Of a stretch of 54,546 bases of DNA, positions 31,591 to 40,568 are shown in pieces; position 1 is the stretch's first letter, and each line of letters starts with the position of its first letter. Location: positions 1-54,546 of the IMG/VR virus record IMGVR_UViG_3300032562_000035, one strand, 5' to 3'. Position numbers and translations under genes: made by a program. The notes under the pieces were generated by a model. The model did no database searches, was not told where the DNA came from, and saw only the letters and a program-made list of their open reading frames with translations. Source of the stretch: a virus.

Positions 31591-34532
31591 TGGCAAGACC
31601 GCCCTTCCTGATCCATGACGTAAGCCTCGATGAATTAAATCGGGTCTTCCGGCATATCCAGGCAGCGTCAACCAACGCAAGCAAGGGCGGTAATAGCATC
31701 ACGGAGATCACCGGCACCGGGGGGTCCGTATCGGCCTCCTTCGGCGGTGGTGGCGGTGGTGGTGGGACCTGGGGCAGCATCACCGGGACCCTGAGTGCCC
31801 AGACGGATCTGTGGACTGCGCTGGGGGGGAAGCAACCCCTGGCGACCAACCTGACCACTTTCTCAGGGCTGGCCGATGCCTCTGGGTGGCTCCAGAACAA
31901 CGGGAGCGGAACCTATACCTGGACCGTCCCCCAGGCTACCTTGGCGAGGGCCAACTTCAACTACACCACGGGGGTCTTGGCCCCGAATGCCCAGGTGATC
32001 TACACGGTCCCCATGGGCACAGAGACCTTCCAGTTCCAGAACATGCAGGTTACCGCCCCTTGTCGGGTGCGGGTCTATGGGACCATGGCCGCTGCGGTGG
32101 CCGACCAGGCTCGGATCTCCACGGTAGATCCGACCGGGAACCACGGCATGTATCTGGAGATGCTCTTCAATGCAGCCAACCTCGTATGGACGGTAACCCC
32201 GATTGCAACCATTGAGAACCAGGACGTGGTGGAGAATGGCGCGATCTACATGACCGTGCAGAACCTGGGAGCCAGCACTGGGACGATCACTATCACCGGG
32301 GTCTACCTGGGCATGGAGATCACCGGGAGCAGCACCAGTTCCTGGATGCTCAACCCAATGACGAGCGTGGGTGATCTGATCGTTGGCAGCACGGCTGGCA
32401 GCCCCTCCAGGCTGTCGATTGGGGCCAATGCCTACGTCCTCACCAGTAACGGGACAACGGCCTCCTGGCAGCCTTCTACAGGGGGTGGCGGGGCTTCATG
32501 GGGTTCGATCACGGGGACCCTGAGTGCCCAGACCGACCTCAATTCTGCGCTGAATGGGAAACAGCCCCTGGCGACCAGCCTGACCACGTTCTCCGCCCTG
32601 GCGAATGCAAATGGTTACCTATCCAACAACGGGTCCGGGGTGTTGACCTGGACTGCCGGAACGGGTGGGGTGGCCTGGGGATCCATCACCGGGACGCTGA
32701 GTGCCCAGACCGACCTGAACACGGCGCTTGGCAACTTGCAGCCGCTAGCCACGCCGCTCACCAACTTCGCCGCGCTCTCGAATGCTTCGGGCGTGCTCAC
32801 CAACAACGGCACCGGCACGCTCTCGTGGGGCGCTGCCTACACGCTGCCTACAGCCACCTCCACGGTGCTTGGCGGCGTGAAACCGGACAATGTGAGCATC
32901 CTCAATGCGGCTGGCGTGCTGACGGCCACTGCCGCCTCAGTCGGGGCCGTCCCTGCGGGCGGCAACGCTGGCACGGCCACCTCCCTCGCTGCTGGCACAG
33001 CCAACCAGATCCCCTACCAGACCGGAGCGGGAGTCACCTCGTTCTTCTCCGCTGCGAACTACGGTGTCCCTATCTACGGAGCGACTGGAGTTCCACAGAG
33101 CATCGCAGGTGCTGCCGGTGTGTTGATCGGCAGTGCTTCGGCCATCCCTGCATGGTCAACCTACCTCCCTGCCGCTCAGTTCCCTGCGATGACGGGAGAT
33201 GTGACCTCTGTGGCTGGTGCCTTGGCTACGACCCTCGCCACCACCCAGAGTGCCGTTCACACTTGGTCAGCCGCGCAGACGTTCAGTAGCACCCTGAACA
33301 AGGTCACGATCACCGCTCCCACCACCTCTGCTACTTTGACGCTGGTGACAGGTTCTACCCTGCAAACAACCGGGGCATTCACCCTCAATCTGACCACCAC
33401 AGCCGCTTCCACCCCGACCTTCCCGGCTGGGTCAGGGACGCTTGCCTACCTGGGCGGAACCAACACCTGGAGTGCCGCCCAGACTTTCGGTTCCACCATC
33501 AACAAGGTCACGATCACCGCGCCGACCACTTCGGCCACCCTGACCCTGGTAACTGGATCCACCTTGGTCACGGCTGGGGCGTTCTCGCTCACGCTCACCA
33601 CCACGGCAACGACTGTGGCGACCTTCCCGGCTGGGACCACGACCCTGCTCCAGAACGTCCTTACCACGACCGGCGATCTCATGTACTCCTCGTCTGGCAC
33701 GACTCCGGCCAGACTTGGGGTTGGTTCTTCGGGCCAGGTGCTTGGTGTCTCTGCGGGGCTACCGGCCTGGGTCAACTCGACCGCCGACATGCTCTCATCC
33801 ATCGTAAACGCAGAGATCGCGGTATCGGGCGCAACCACCGCCACCATCCTGTGCTGGCACAACTGCACGGCAACGAGCGCCAACTACGCGCTGACCCTGC
33901 CGACCGCCGCATCGTCTTCCGGCAAACTCTTGGGCATTCGTATCGACCCGTCCTCCACCTACCTAGTCACCGTTACGGGCAACGGTGCGGAGACCATTGA
34001 TGGCTCGAACACCCGCATCATGTGGGCCAATGAGGTAGCGGTTCTGAAAAGCAACGGAACCACCTGGACGAAGGTGAGCGGCAAGACCATCCCCATGGTC
34101 AGTGTGCTGGGTTTCCAAGCGGCACAACTGTTCTCAGCCTCAACGCTCACCAAAGTAAATCTGACAACCAGCCTGCAACTGACCGCTCCCCCAGCCTTCC
34201 AGATTACGGCTTGGGCCCAAGTCACGATCCTGCGCCCAGGGAACTACCGATCAGAAATCTGCTTGGTATATAACCTAAATAATGCTTCAGCCTGTATCGT
34301 CCAGGCTTCCCTCTGCAAGAACGGCGCGAACGCCGTTGATGGCTACAACTACGCACAGGCCAACTTGCAGCAATCCGCGATCAACGCCTCCCTGCTGCCC
34401 TTCGTAGCCGGGGACGCACTGACTGCCTATGGATTCTTTGGGGCTGGTTCCTACACCACCTCGACCCTGATCGTGGACGTATCGCCACTCAGCCGGAACA
34501 GCTTCATCGTCACGGAGATCCCCACATGGTAG
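31590..34532 (+). CDS. Tail fibre protein
   Basis: 980 aa. The N-terminus 'DVSLDELNRVFRHIQAAS' is a likely attachment helix. Then come repeats of 'WGSITGTLSAQTDL..AL..KQPLAT.LTTFS' (three copies, about residues 60-400) and a second repeat pair with 'TWSAAQTF.ST.NKVTITAPTTSATLTLVTG', the pattern of trimeric beta fibre shafts. Codon use changes near 32740, where CG-ending codons become common. The C-terminal 200 residues look like a receptor-binding knob. It likely recognises the host surface. Confidence 0.8.
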   Translation: MARPPFLIHDVSLDELNRVFRHIQAASTNASKGGNSITEITGTGGSVSASFGGGGGGGGTWGSITGTLSAQTDLWTALGGKQPLATNLTTFSGLADASGWLQNNGSGTYTWTVPQATLARANFNYTTGVLAPNAQVIYTVPMGTETFQFQNMQVTAPCRVRVYGTMAAAVADQARISTVDPTGNHGMYLEMLFNAANLVWTVTPIATIENQDVVENGAIYMTVQNLGASTGTITITGVYLGMEITGSSTSSWMLNPMTSVGDLIVGSTAGSPSRLSIGANAYVLTSNGTTASWQPSTGGGGASWGSITGTLSAQTDLNSALNGKQPLATSLTTFSALANANGYLSNNGSGVLTWTAGTGGVAWGSITGTLSAQTDLNTALGNLQPLATPLTNFAALSNASGVLTNNGTGTLSWGAAYTLPTATSTVLGGVKPDNVSILNAAGVLTATAASVGAVPAGGNAGTATSLAAGTANQIPYQTGAGVTSFFSAANYGVPIYGATGVPQSIAGAAGVLIGSASAIPAWSTYLPAAQFPAMTGDVTSVAGALATTLATTQSAVHTWSAAQTFSSTLNKVTITAPTTSATLTLVTGSTLQTTGAFTLNLTTTAASTPTFPAGSGTLAYLGGTNTWSAAQTFGSTINKVTITAPTTSATLTLVTGSTLVTAGAFSLTLTTTATTVATFPAGTTTLLQNVLTTTGDLMYSSSGTTPARLGVGSSGQVLGVSAGLPAWVNSTADMLSSIVNAEIAVSGATTATILCWHNCTATSANYALTLPTAASSSGKLLGIRIDPSSTYLVTVTGNGAETIDGSNTRIMWANEVAVLKSNGTTWTKVSGKTIPMVSVLGFQAAQLFSASTLTKVNLTTSLQLTAPPAFQITAWAQVTILRPGNYRSEICLVYNLNNASACIVQASLCKNGANAVDGYNYAQANLQQSAINASLLPFVAGDALTAYGFFGAGSYTTSTLIVDVSPLSRNSFIVTEIPTW

Positions 34533-34906
34533 ACGCTCTATGGGTAGACGATGGCAATGGCCCCATCCAGAACCCTGCTATCAGCCCAGAAGATTTCCCG
34601 GCCCTACTAGCAGCGTGGCAAGCCAACAACGTGGCCTCGCTCTGGCAGAGTGCCTACAGCTACGAGTTCAACCGCATCAGCGGTACGGCGGTCGCTCTCC
34701 TGGCCCAGGGCGTGGTCAAAGGCGGTCCCGTTGCCAAGGCCATCCTGGAGTGGTCGAACTCCCTATGGGCACTCTACTATGAGCGGAAGCCGTTGGTGTT
34801 GGCATGGGCTTCTCCGGCTGGCACCGACTGGACCCTGATGGACTTTTCCAGCCTTGGGGAACTGCCCCACTCCATCCCCGAATTGCTTGCTGAAGTTTCT
34901 TCTTAG
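34526..34906 (+). CDS. Unknown 126-aa fibre-associated protein
   Basis: It overlaps the fibre gene by 7 bases. Alpha/beta, with 'FPALLAAWQANNVASLWQSAY' and 'ALYYERKPLVLAWASPAG'. The position directly after the fibre gene suggests a fibre chaperone or small tail protein, but no motif supports either choice. Confidence 0.55.
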   Translation: MVDALWVDDGNGPIQNPAISPEDFPALLAAWQANNVASLWQSAYSYEFNRISGTAVALLAQGVVKGGPVAKAILEWSNSLWALYYERKPLVLAWASPAGTDWTLMDFSSLGELPHSIPELLAEVSS

Positions 34907-34915
34907 GAGCACCGC

Positions 34916-36967
34916 ATGTCCACCTTCCAAGGCTATGCCGCATCGCTGGTGCCACTGGGTTACTCGATCCTACAGACTCAGCAGCAGTTCATCTCCTGGC
35001 TCTGCACCAGCCCTGGGCAGTGGCAGTGCCACCGGCAGGCCTATCCGCCCATGAACACCACCGGCTCCACCATCCCCAACCCCGGCAACGCCATTGACGG
35101 CACGCCCACGACCTCTGCGGGAGGTGCTGGCGCGGCTCCAGGCTACCTGGAACTGACCTTCCCTGCCGCCTTCACGCCGACCGCGCTCTACATCCAGGTC
35201 GGGCTGACCTACGCCACCTCCACCACCTACGAGCTTGACGCGCCCTCCGCGTGGACGCTCGACTACTACAACGGCTCCACCTGGGTCAACGTGCAGACCT
35301 GGAGCGGTCAGGTCGGCTGGGCACCGGGAGAGCGCAGACGATTCACCGTGGCCGGTGCGCCCTCAACATGGACGATCTGGCGCGTGAACTTCACCTCGAA
35401 CAACGGCTCCGCGAACACCTACATCGCTGAGTGCGTGCTGGAGGATCTGAGCAGCACCACCAACGCGACCACGGTGGCGAACTGGGGCACCTCCTACAAC
35501 TTCGCCGACTTCGTTCCGGTGGCAACGGAACTGATCGGCAACAGCGTGGCTCGCGAAGTGCTACGCATCAACTTCCTGGCCGCGTCCATAAACTTTGCCA
35601 TCGGCCAGGAGTTGCTTACCTCCATGGCTGGCGTGTTCTCCTGGGACACGGCGGCAGCGGCAGCGGTGACGCTCACCATCACCGGCCCTGGTGGCAACAG
35701 CTACAGCTACACCGGCTCTGCTGGCAACACTGCGACTCAGAACGCTCGTGCGCTGTTCGAGTTGTGCGCGGCCAACGCCAACTCCTACTCCGATTTCGCG
35801 GCGTGGAACTGGGTGTGGTTCGGCTTCAACCAGGGCGTGACCGGCTGCGGCTACTTCTACGCCGTGCAGAAGACTCCCGGCATGACCGCGCCGTTCACCT
35901 CCAACGCCAACATCGTCACCCGCATTCGCATGGCCTACGCGCAGGGCGTGCCGTCCATCGGCATGATGCAGGGCTGCTCCTGGACCTACACGCAGTCGCT
36001 CACCTACGATCTGGTCAATGGCTTCATCGCGTATCTCCAGATCAGTTCGCGGTCGATCTGCCTGGGCGTGAAGACCAACGTGGGCTACAACGGCCCCATC
36101 TACGCTGGCTACGGCGCGAATGCCGATGCGCTCGCGCAGTTGCCGACCTCCGACCTGTCCGTGGCTGGTGGCCCTCCTTGTACACCCATCGAGCTTGTCA
36201 TCGGAGCAACGGACGGCACCGCTGCGAACTCTGGCGGTACCTACTACGTGGGCCATGTGTGGGGCATCTGTTCGGCACAGTCCACCATGGCGAACAACGG
36301 AATCCTGCTCAGTACGGAAACCAATGGCAACTGCCCCTTCTGGTCGAAGGGCATCATCCCTGGCTTCATGCAGGAGTTCGGCATGAACTCCGCCGGACTG
36401 AACTGGTCCAGCAACTCGCTGAACGCCGGCTCTCTGAAGCTTGGTTCTGAAGGGCAGGCCTCTGGTGCTGATACTGCCTCCACTTGGGCCTCAATTCATC
36501 GTATGGGTGCTGTCAGTTTCACAATTGGCATCGGCACCGTGCAGAATACCTCTTGGGCGAGCGGCCGTGGCGGCACGCCTGGACTGCCCATGCTCGACTT
36601 CTACCGCTACGTGGGCACGCCGCCCTCCAGCGAGCAGATGATCCTCGCTCCCGACCAGGACTACACGGCGGTCGCCAACGGCAACCAGACCAATGCCGCG
36701 ACTACGATCAACATCACTTCATTGCAAACGTGGCCTCCCGTGTCCACCATGGGCTACGCCATCATCGATGGTGAGGTCGTCACCTACACCGGCATTACGA
36801 ACACCGGAGCGGGTGGCACCACCAACTCGCTCACCGGCTGCGTGCGAGGAGCCTACTCCACCTCGCCTGTGAACATCATCGGCGGTGTGACCAACGTAGT
36901 CATCGGCGGGTGGTTCATCGCGTTCAACAACGGTCTGCTGTTCTTCGGCTACACGAAGCCGGTCTAG
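34916..36967 (+). CDS. Tail fibre/spike-type protein with a lectin-like domain
   Basis: 683 aa. Residues about 50-180 have a discoidin/galactose-binding pattern ('GYLELTFPAAFTPTALYIQVG', 'ERRRFTVAGAPSTWTIWRVNF'), a glycan-binding beta sandwich. The middle is beta-rich with no recognised enzyme motif; an all-beta C-terminal region follows. Codon choice (GCG, CGC, CTC) differs from core late genes, suggesting transfer together with the second half of the preceding fibre. It probably binds a host surface polysaccharide. Confidence 0.65.
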   Translation: MSTFQGYAASLVPLGYSILQTQQQFISWLCTSPGQWQCHRQAYPPMNTTGSTIPNPGNAIDGTPTTSAGGAGAAPGYLELTFPAAFTPTALYIQVGLTYATSTTYELDAPSAWTLDYYNGSTWVNVQTWSGQVGWAPGERRRFTVAGAPSTWTIWRVNFTSNNGSANTYIAECVLEDLSSTTNATTVANWGTSYNFADFVPVATELIGNSVAREVLRINFLAASINFAIGQELLTSMAGVFSWDTAAAAAVTLTITGPGGNSYSYTGSAGNTATQNARALFELCAANANSYSDFAAWNWVWFGFNQGVTGCGYFYAVQKTPGMTAPFTSNANIVTRIRMAYAQGVPSIGMMQGCSWTYTQSLTYDLVNGFIAYLQISSRSICLGVKTNVGYNGPIYAGYGANADALAQLPTSDLSVAGGPPCTPIELVIGATDGTAANSGGTYYVGHVWGICSAQSTMANNGILLSTETNGNCPFWSKGIIPGFMQEFGMNSAGLNWSSNSLNAGSLKLGSEGQASGADTASTWASIHRMGAVSFTIGIGTVQNTSWASGRGGTPGLPMLDFYRYVGTPPSSEQMILAPDQDYTAVANGNQTNAATTINITSLQTWPPVSTMGYAIIDGEVVTYTGITNTGAGGTTNSLTGCVRGAYSTSPVNIIGGVTNVVIGGWFIAFNNGLLFFGYTKPV

Positions 36968-36976
36968 GGGTGAAGC

Positions 36977-37315
36977 ATGGCAACGCCGGTCAAGGCTCTC
37001 GTCCAGCCAACCTCGCCCACGCTGGGCATCGCGTCCAGCGGTGTGAAGTGCTACCTCAAGCCGTTCACCATCGGCCGCTCCACCTTGTGGGAATGCACGA
37101 TCACCTCGACCTCGCCGTGGAGCCACGCCCCACGCTTCTGCCTTCGCAACTTCACGCTGGGCACAGCCACCACCACCGTGCGCCTGACCCTCAAGCCGTT
37201 CACCCTCGCCACGGCACGGTTCGCCATTGACTGGCCTCCGTTCTACCAACCCACACTGCGCCCCACAGTCGGGCAACTCTGGCCCCGTGGGTTCTACTCG
37301 AAGGGTGCCCTATGA
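36977..37315 (+). CDS. Unknown 112-aa beta protein
   Basis: It has two repeats of 'KPFTIG'/'KPFTLA'-like strands with 'CYLKPFTIGRSTLWECTITS' and 'VRLTLKPFTLATARFAID'. It is part of the fibre-region block with CG-ending codons. The end overlaps the next gene (ATGA). It may be a small particle component. Function unknown. Confidence 0.5.
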   Translation: MATPVKALVQPTSPTLGIASSGVKCYLKPFTIGRSTLWECTITSTSPWSHAPRFCLRNFTLGTATTTVRLTLKPFTLATARFAIDWPPFYQPTLRPTVGQLWPRGFYSKGAL

Positions 37316-37983
37316 GATTCGCCACCCCTGGAGATAGGCCCATCATTGAAGCCATCCTGGCGGAAGCAGGGGCTTCTGGGGAGACCATGATCATGGGTGA
37401 TTCGAGCCTTGAATGGTTCTTCGATAATGGGTTCTTCCTGGTGTCAGAGGGCGGGGAAGGGTGCTTTTGGCTCCGGGTCTTGGATGAGCAGACGCTAGAA
37501 GTCCACGCCACCTATAAGCCATCAGCCCGGGGCAGGGTCGCTCGTCAGATCGCTAAGGATGGCATCCGCGAAGTGTTCTCGTCCTTGCCGACTCAACGCT
37601 TGATAACACGATGCAAGACCAAGCATAAGCATGTCATCATGTTTGGCGAATGGCTTGGGTTCCGGCGAGTCGGGACGATGGGTGACGATGTAGTGATGGA
37701 ATGCACCCTGGATACCTTTGTTGCCAATGACGGGATCCTGATGGAGCGGGTCATGGACGCCGGATTCCCGCTGCCGCTACCCTGCACTTTGGGGCAAGCG
37801 ATATATGCTGGGTTCTTTTTAGAGTGTTTAGAGCATGGGCAAGTGTTCAAAGGGGTTGATGTGTATAACCGAATGGGGTCCCTGTTAGGCTGGGAACCCT
37901 TGCTAATCTCAGGTAACGACCCTATGCTTTTTAGCGTAGGGACTAGGCAATTCTCGCCCATCAAAGTGGAAACTGAGGCATAA
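37312..37983 (+). CDS. GNAT-like N-acyltransferase, phage type
   Basis: 223 aa. Residues about 55-125 ('TLEVHATYKPSARGRVARQIAK', 'LITRCKTKHKHVIMFGEWLGFRRVG') have the order of the GNAT acetyl-CoA-binding loop and following helix and strand, as in acyltransferase-like proteins found beside podovirus ejection genes. The C-terminal 80 residues are an extra domain. Whether it is catalytic or structural in the virion is not known. Confidence 0.65.
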   Translation: MRFATPGDRPIIEAILAEAGASGETMIMGDSSLEWFFDNGFFLVSEGGEGCFWLRVLDEQTLEVHATYKPSARGRVARQIAKDGIREVFSSLPTQRLITRCKTKHKHVIMFGEWLGFRRVGTMGDDVVMECTLDTFVANDGILMERVMDAGFPLPLPCTLGQAIYAGFFLECLEHGQVFKGVDVYNRMGSLLGWEPLLISGNDPMLFSVGTRQFSPIKVETEA

Positions 37984-37984
37984 C

Positions 37985-38878
37985 ATGGGGCAGAACGCGC
38001 AAGATCCAGGATCAGGGATGGCACAGGGGGCACAGGCTGGCTCTTCCATGGGTCCGTGGGGTGCCGCCATTGGTGGTGTAGCCGGTCTCTTTGGAGGAAT
38101 CAGTAACGCGAATAAGGCTGACGATGCTAAGTTTGCCCAGATCCAGGCCCTCCAGGCAGACCAGATTAAGCGAGATCAGTTCGCTTCCCAGGAAAAAAAT
38201 GCCTTCGACCCGATGCGGCAGAGATTACTGGACGAGGCTGCCAACCCGAACCCTCTGAACTATGGGCCGATGGCGGGTGCGATCAACCAGAACTACGATG
38301 CCGCCCAACGGAACTCGGCTACCCAGATGGCGCAGCGGGGGATGACTGGGAGCGGCCTCCAGGGTGGGCAGATCCAGGGCCTTGAGATGGGCCGTGCGGG
38401 TGCCCTCGCCGGGGCCTTCCAGACGGGGCTACAGGCTCGCCAGAACCTCGGGATGAATCTCTTGCAGCACTACAACCCCCTGGGCAACGCGCAGCTTCAG
38501 GTGGGTGCCTTGCCCCAGCAAGTGCAGAACGGTGAGTTCCAGCAGCAACTGGCGACCAACCAGGCCAACAACGCCTTCGCTGCGGCAGGGAAGGGATTGG
38601 GTGCGCTGGAGACCATGTGGTCGAAACCCAACCCGAATTCGGCAAAGATGCAGCAACTACAGGGTCAGATGCCGACCTCAATGCCCCAAATCCAGAATTC
38701 AGGGATGGCCCCTGACCAAGTTCAGATGATGGGTGGGATTGGCACCCCTTCTGGGTTTACTGCAGACACCACTGGGATGATCGGCCTTGGGATGGGGGAT
38801 GGTTCCTTCCAGATGCCGCCCATGGGATCTGATCTTACAGCCGGAACTGACTTCACGGGTGGAGGGTTCTTCGGATGA
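37985..38878 (+). CDS. Putative DNA ejection protein, 297 aa
   Basis: Gly/Gln/Ala/Met-rich. An N-terminal hydrophobic stretch 'GPWGAAIGGVAGLFGG' could insert in membrane, followed by a helical middle and low-complexity Met/Gln tail. Composition and its place as first of three linked genes match small internal virion/ejection proteins of podoviruses, which leave the capsid ahead of DNA to line a channel in the cell envelope. Confidence 0.6.
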   Translation: MGQNAQDPGSGMAQGAQAGSSMGPWGAAIGGVAGLFGGISNANKADDAKFAQIQALQADQIKRDQFASQEKNAFDPMRQRLLDEAANPNPLNYGPMAGAINQNYDAAQRNSATQMAQRGMTGSGLQGGQIQGLEMGRAGALAGAFQTGLQARQNLGMNLLQHYNPLGNAQLQVGALPQQVQNGEFQQQLATNQANNAFAAAGKGLGALETMWSKPNPNSAKMQQLQGQMPTSMPQIQNSGMAPDQVQMMGGIGTPSGFTADTTGMIGLGMGDGSFQMPPMGSDLTAGTDFTGGGFFG

Positions 38879-40560
38879 GCGGCCTTTCTGGATTGAACCT
38901 GGGTGGCATCGCTACGATGGGTGCCGACATCGGGCAAGCGGCAGCCAATGCCCCTGACTTCTGGGCCAAGACCCAGATCGCCCAGGGACAGGCGCAGGGT
39001 CTGAACCTGGAGAACCAGCAGAAGCAGATGGAACTCCAGGGCAACCAAGCGCAGAATGCGGCACTTGCCAAGAATATGCAGGGGCTCAACCTCACGGGTG
39101 ATCCGCTGGCCGATATGGACCTGAAGGCTGAAGCCAAGTTGAAGACCGCCCAGGAACTTGCGGCACAGGGGCAGGGGGATAAGGCCACCGCCATGCTTGG
39201 GGAAGTGGCGAAGGATAAACAGGCCAAGCAAGGGATGATCTATAGCCGCTTGGCCCAGGCATCGCTACTGAACGATGCCGATGCCATCCAGAAGATCGTC
39301 ACCGACCATCTCGGGCACAAGGATGTAGCGAAGGTGGCCCTGGATGAGGGCGGGGAGAACTGGAAATATCTGGACAAGAATGGGGACACCTTGGCGGTTG
39401 TCCCCAAGAAGCCGATGGACCGGCTTGACTGGACCCCCGCAGAACATGCAACGGAATTGACTCGAATGGGGGTTGCCAATGTGGCCGCTCAGAGCAGGGT
39501 GGACGTTGCCCAGAAGAATTTCGAGGCCAGGACCAAGGTAGCCGAACTCATGTCTGCCAAGGCCCAGTCCGACATCGGTAGGATTCGTGCTGACGAGGCC
39601 AAGGGAGTCGAGAACGGTGGCATCTCCCATGCTGATGCGGAAGCGAGGATCAAGAAACTGCTAGAGCCACACGCCACTGTTGGTGGCGCAGCGGGGGGGA
39701 TGTTCATGCCCCCTGCCGGTTCTTCCCCGGGCAGTGTTTTCGAACCTGATCCGATGCGACCGTGGAGGCAGCATCCTTCCTTCCAGGCCCTGGTGCGCGA
39801 TCCGAAGATGGCAGAGATGGCGAATGCCGTTGACATGTATCTCAACGGGGATGCCCAGATCCAGGCCGGTCGGGCATCTGCCCATGACAAGGCGGTAATG
39901 GCTTGGGCACACCAGATCGACCCCAATGCAAATCAGGGAGACTATGGACGCAAGCAGAGGGTCCTGCTTGACCATGGCGGCGAGATTGAAGCTGGCAACA
40001 CCACAATGAAGCACTTGAATGACTTCGTGAACAAGTACAACCAGCTTGATTCCCAGACACAATCGAGGCTTGCCAACACCAAGATCAATGATTGGGAAAC
40101 GGCCTTCAAAAACAACGAAAATTCCAAGATCATTTCGGAACTCAAGGCAATCAACCTGTCCCTGTCCAACGAATATGGGGATGCCCTGGGAGCCAGCAAG
40201 AACGTGGTCGGGGATGTCAAGCGGGAAGAAGTATTCGACCCTGCCCAGCCTCCCAAGAATATCGAGGGTCGGGTCCAGGCTGTGGCTACCCTGTTGCTGC
40301 GCCGGTTGAACTCCAAGGAGAACATGATCACTCTTGGCAATCCGAACCGCATCCCCATCTCCCTGGTGAACCCTGGGGTGGCCGACATCTTCGACCGGTT
40401 CGGGGCGCATTACTACCCCGGGGGGAGGCCCAATGCCCCCACCCCCAAGCAGACGCTCCCCAACCCCGAAGGCCCCACTGCTGCCCCCAAGGAATCCCCC
40501 GCTCCGACCGGGAAAGAGGCGAAGGCTGTTGCCAACCGGTGGCTTTCTGAACAGAAATAG
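38875..40560 (+). CDS. Putative internal virion (ejection) protein, 561 aa
   Basis: The start overlaps the previous stop. It is rich in Ala, Gln, Lys and Asp, mostly helical with long coiled parts ('AKTQIAQGQAQGLNLENQQKQM'). A compact region at about 280-470 holds 'HDKAVMAWAHQIDPNANQGDYG'. No transglycosylase motif was found. It is the middle of three ejection-type genes. Confidence 0.6.
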   Translation: MSGLSGLNLGGIATMGADIGQAAANAPDFWAKTQIAQGQAQGLNLENQQKQMELQGNQAQNAALAKNMQGLNLTGDPLADMDLKAEAKLKTAQELAAQGQGDKATAMLGEVAKDKQAKQGMIYSRLAQASLLNDADAIQKIVTDHLGHKDVAKVALDEGGENWKYLDKNGDTLAVVPKKPMDRLDWTPAEHATELTRMGVANVAAQSRVDVAQKNFEARTKVAELMSAKAQSDIGRIRADEAKGVENGGISHADAEARIKKLLEPHATVGGAAGGMFMPPAGSSPGSVFEPDPMRPWRQHPSFQALVRDPKMAEMANAVDMYLNGDAQIQAGRASAHDKAVMAWAHQIDPNANQGDYGRKQRVLLDHGGEIEAGNTTMKHLNDFVNKYNQLDSQTQSRLANTKINDWETAFKNNENSKIISELKAINLSLSNEYGDALGASKNVVGDVKREEVFDPAQPPKNIEGRVQAVATLLLRRLNSKENMITLGNPNRIPISLVNPGVADIFDRFGAHYYPGGRPNAPTPKQTLPNPEGPTAAPKESPAPTGKEAKAVANRWLSEQK

Positions 40561-40568
40561 AGGTCGCA

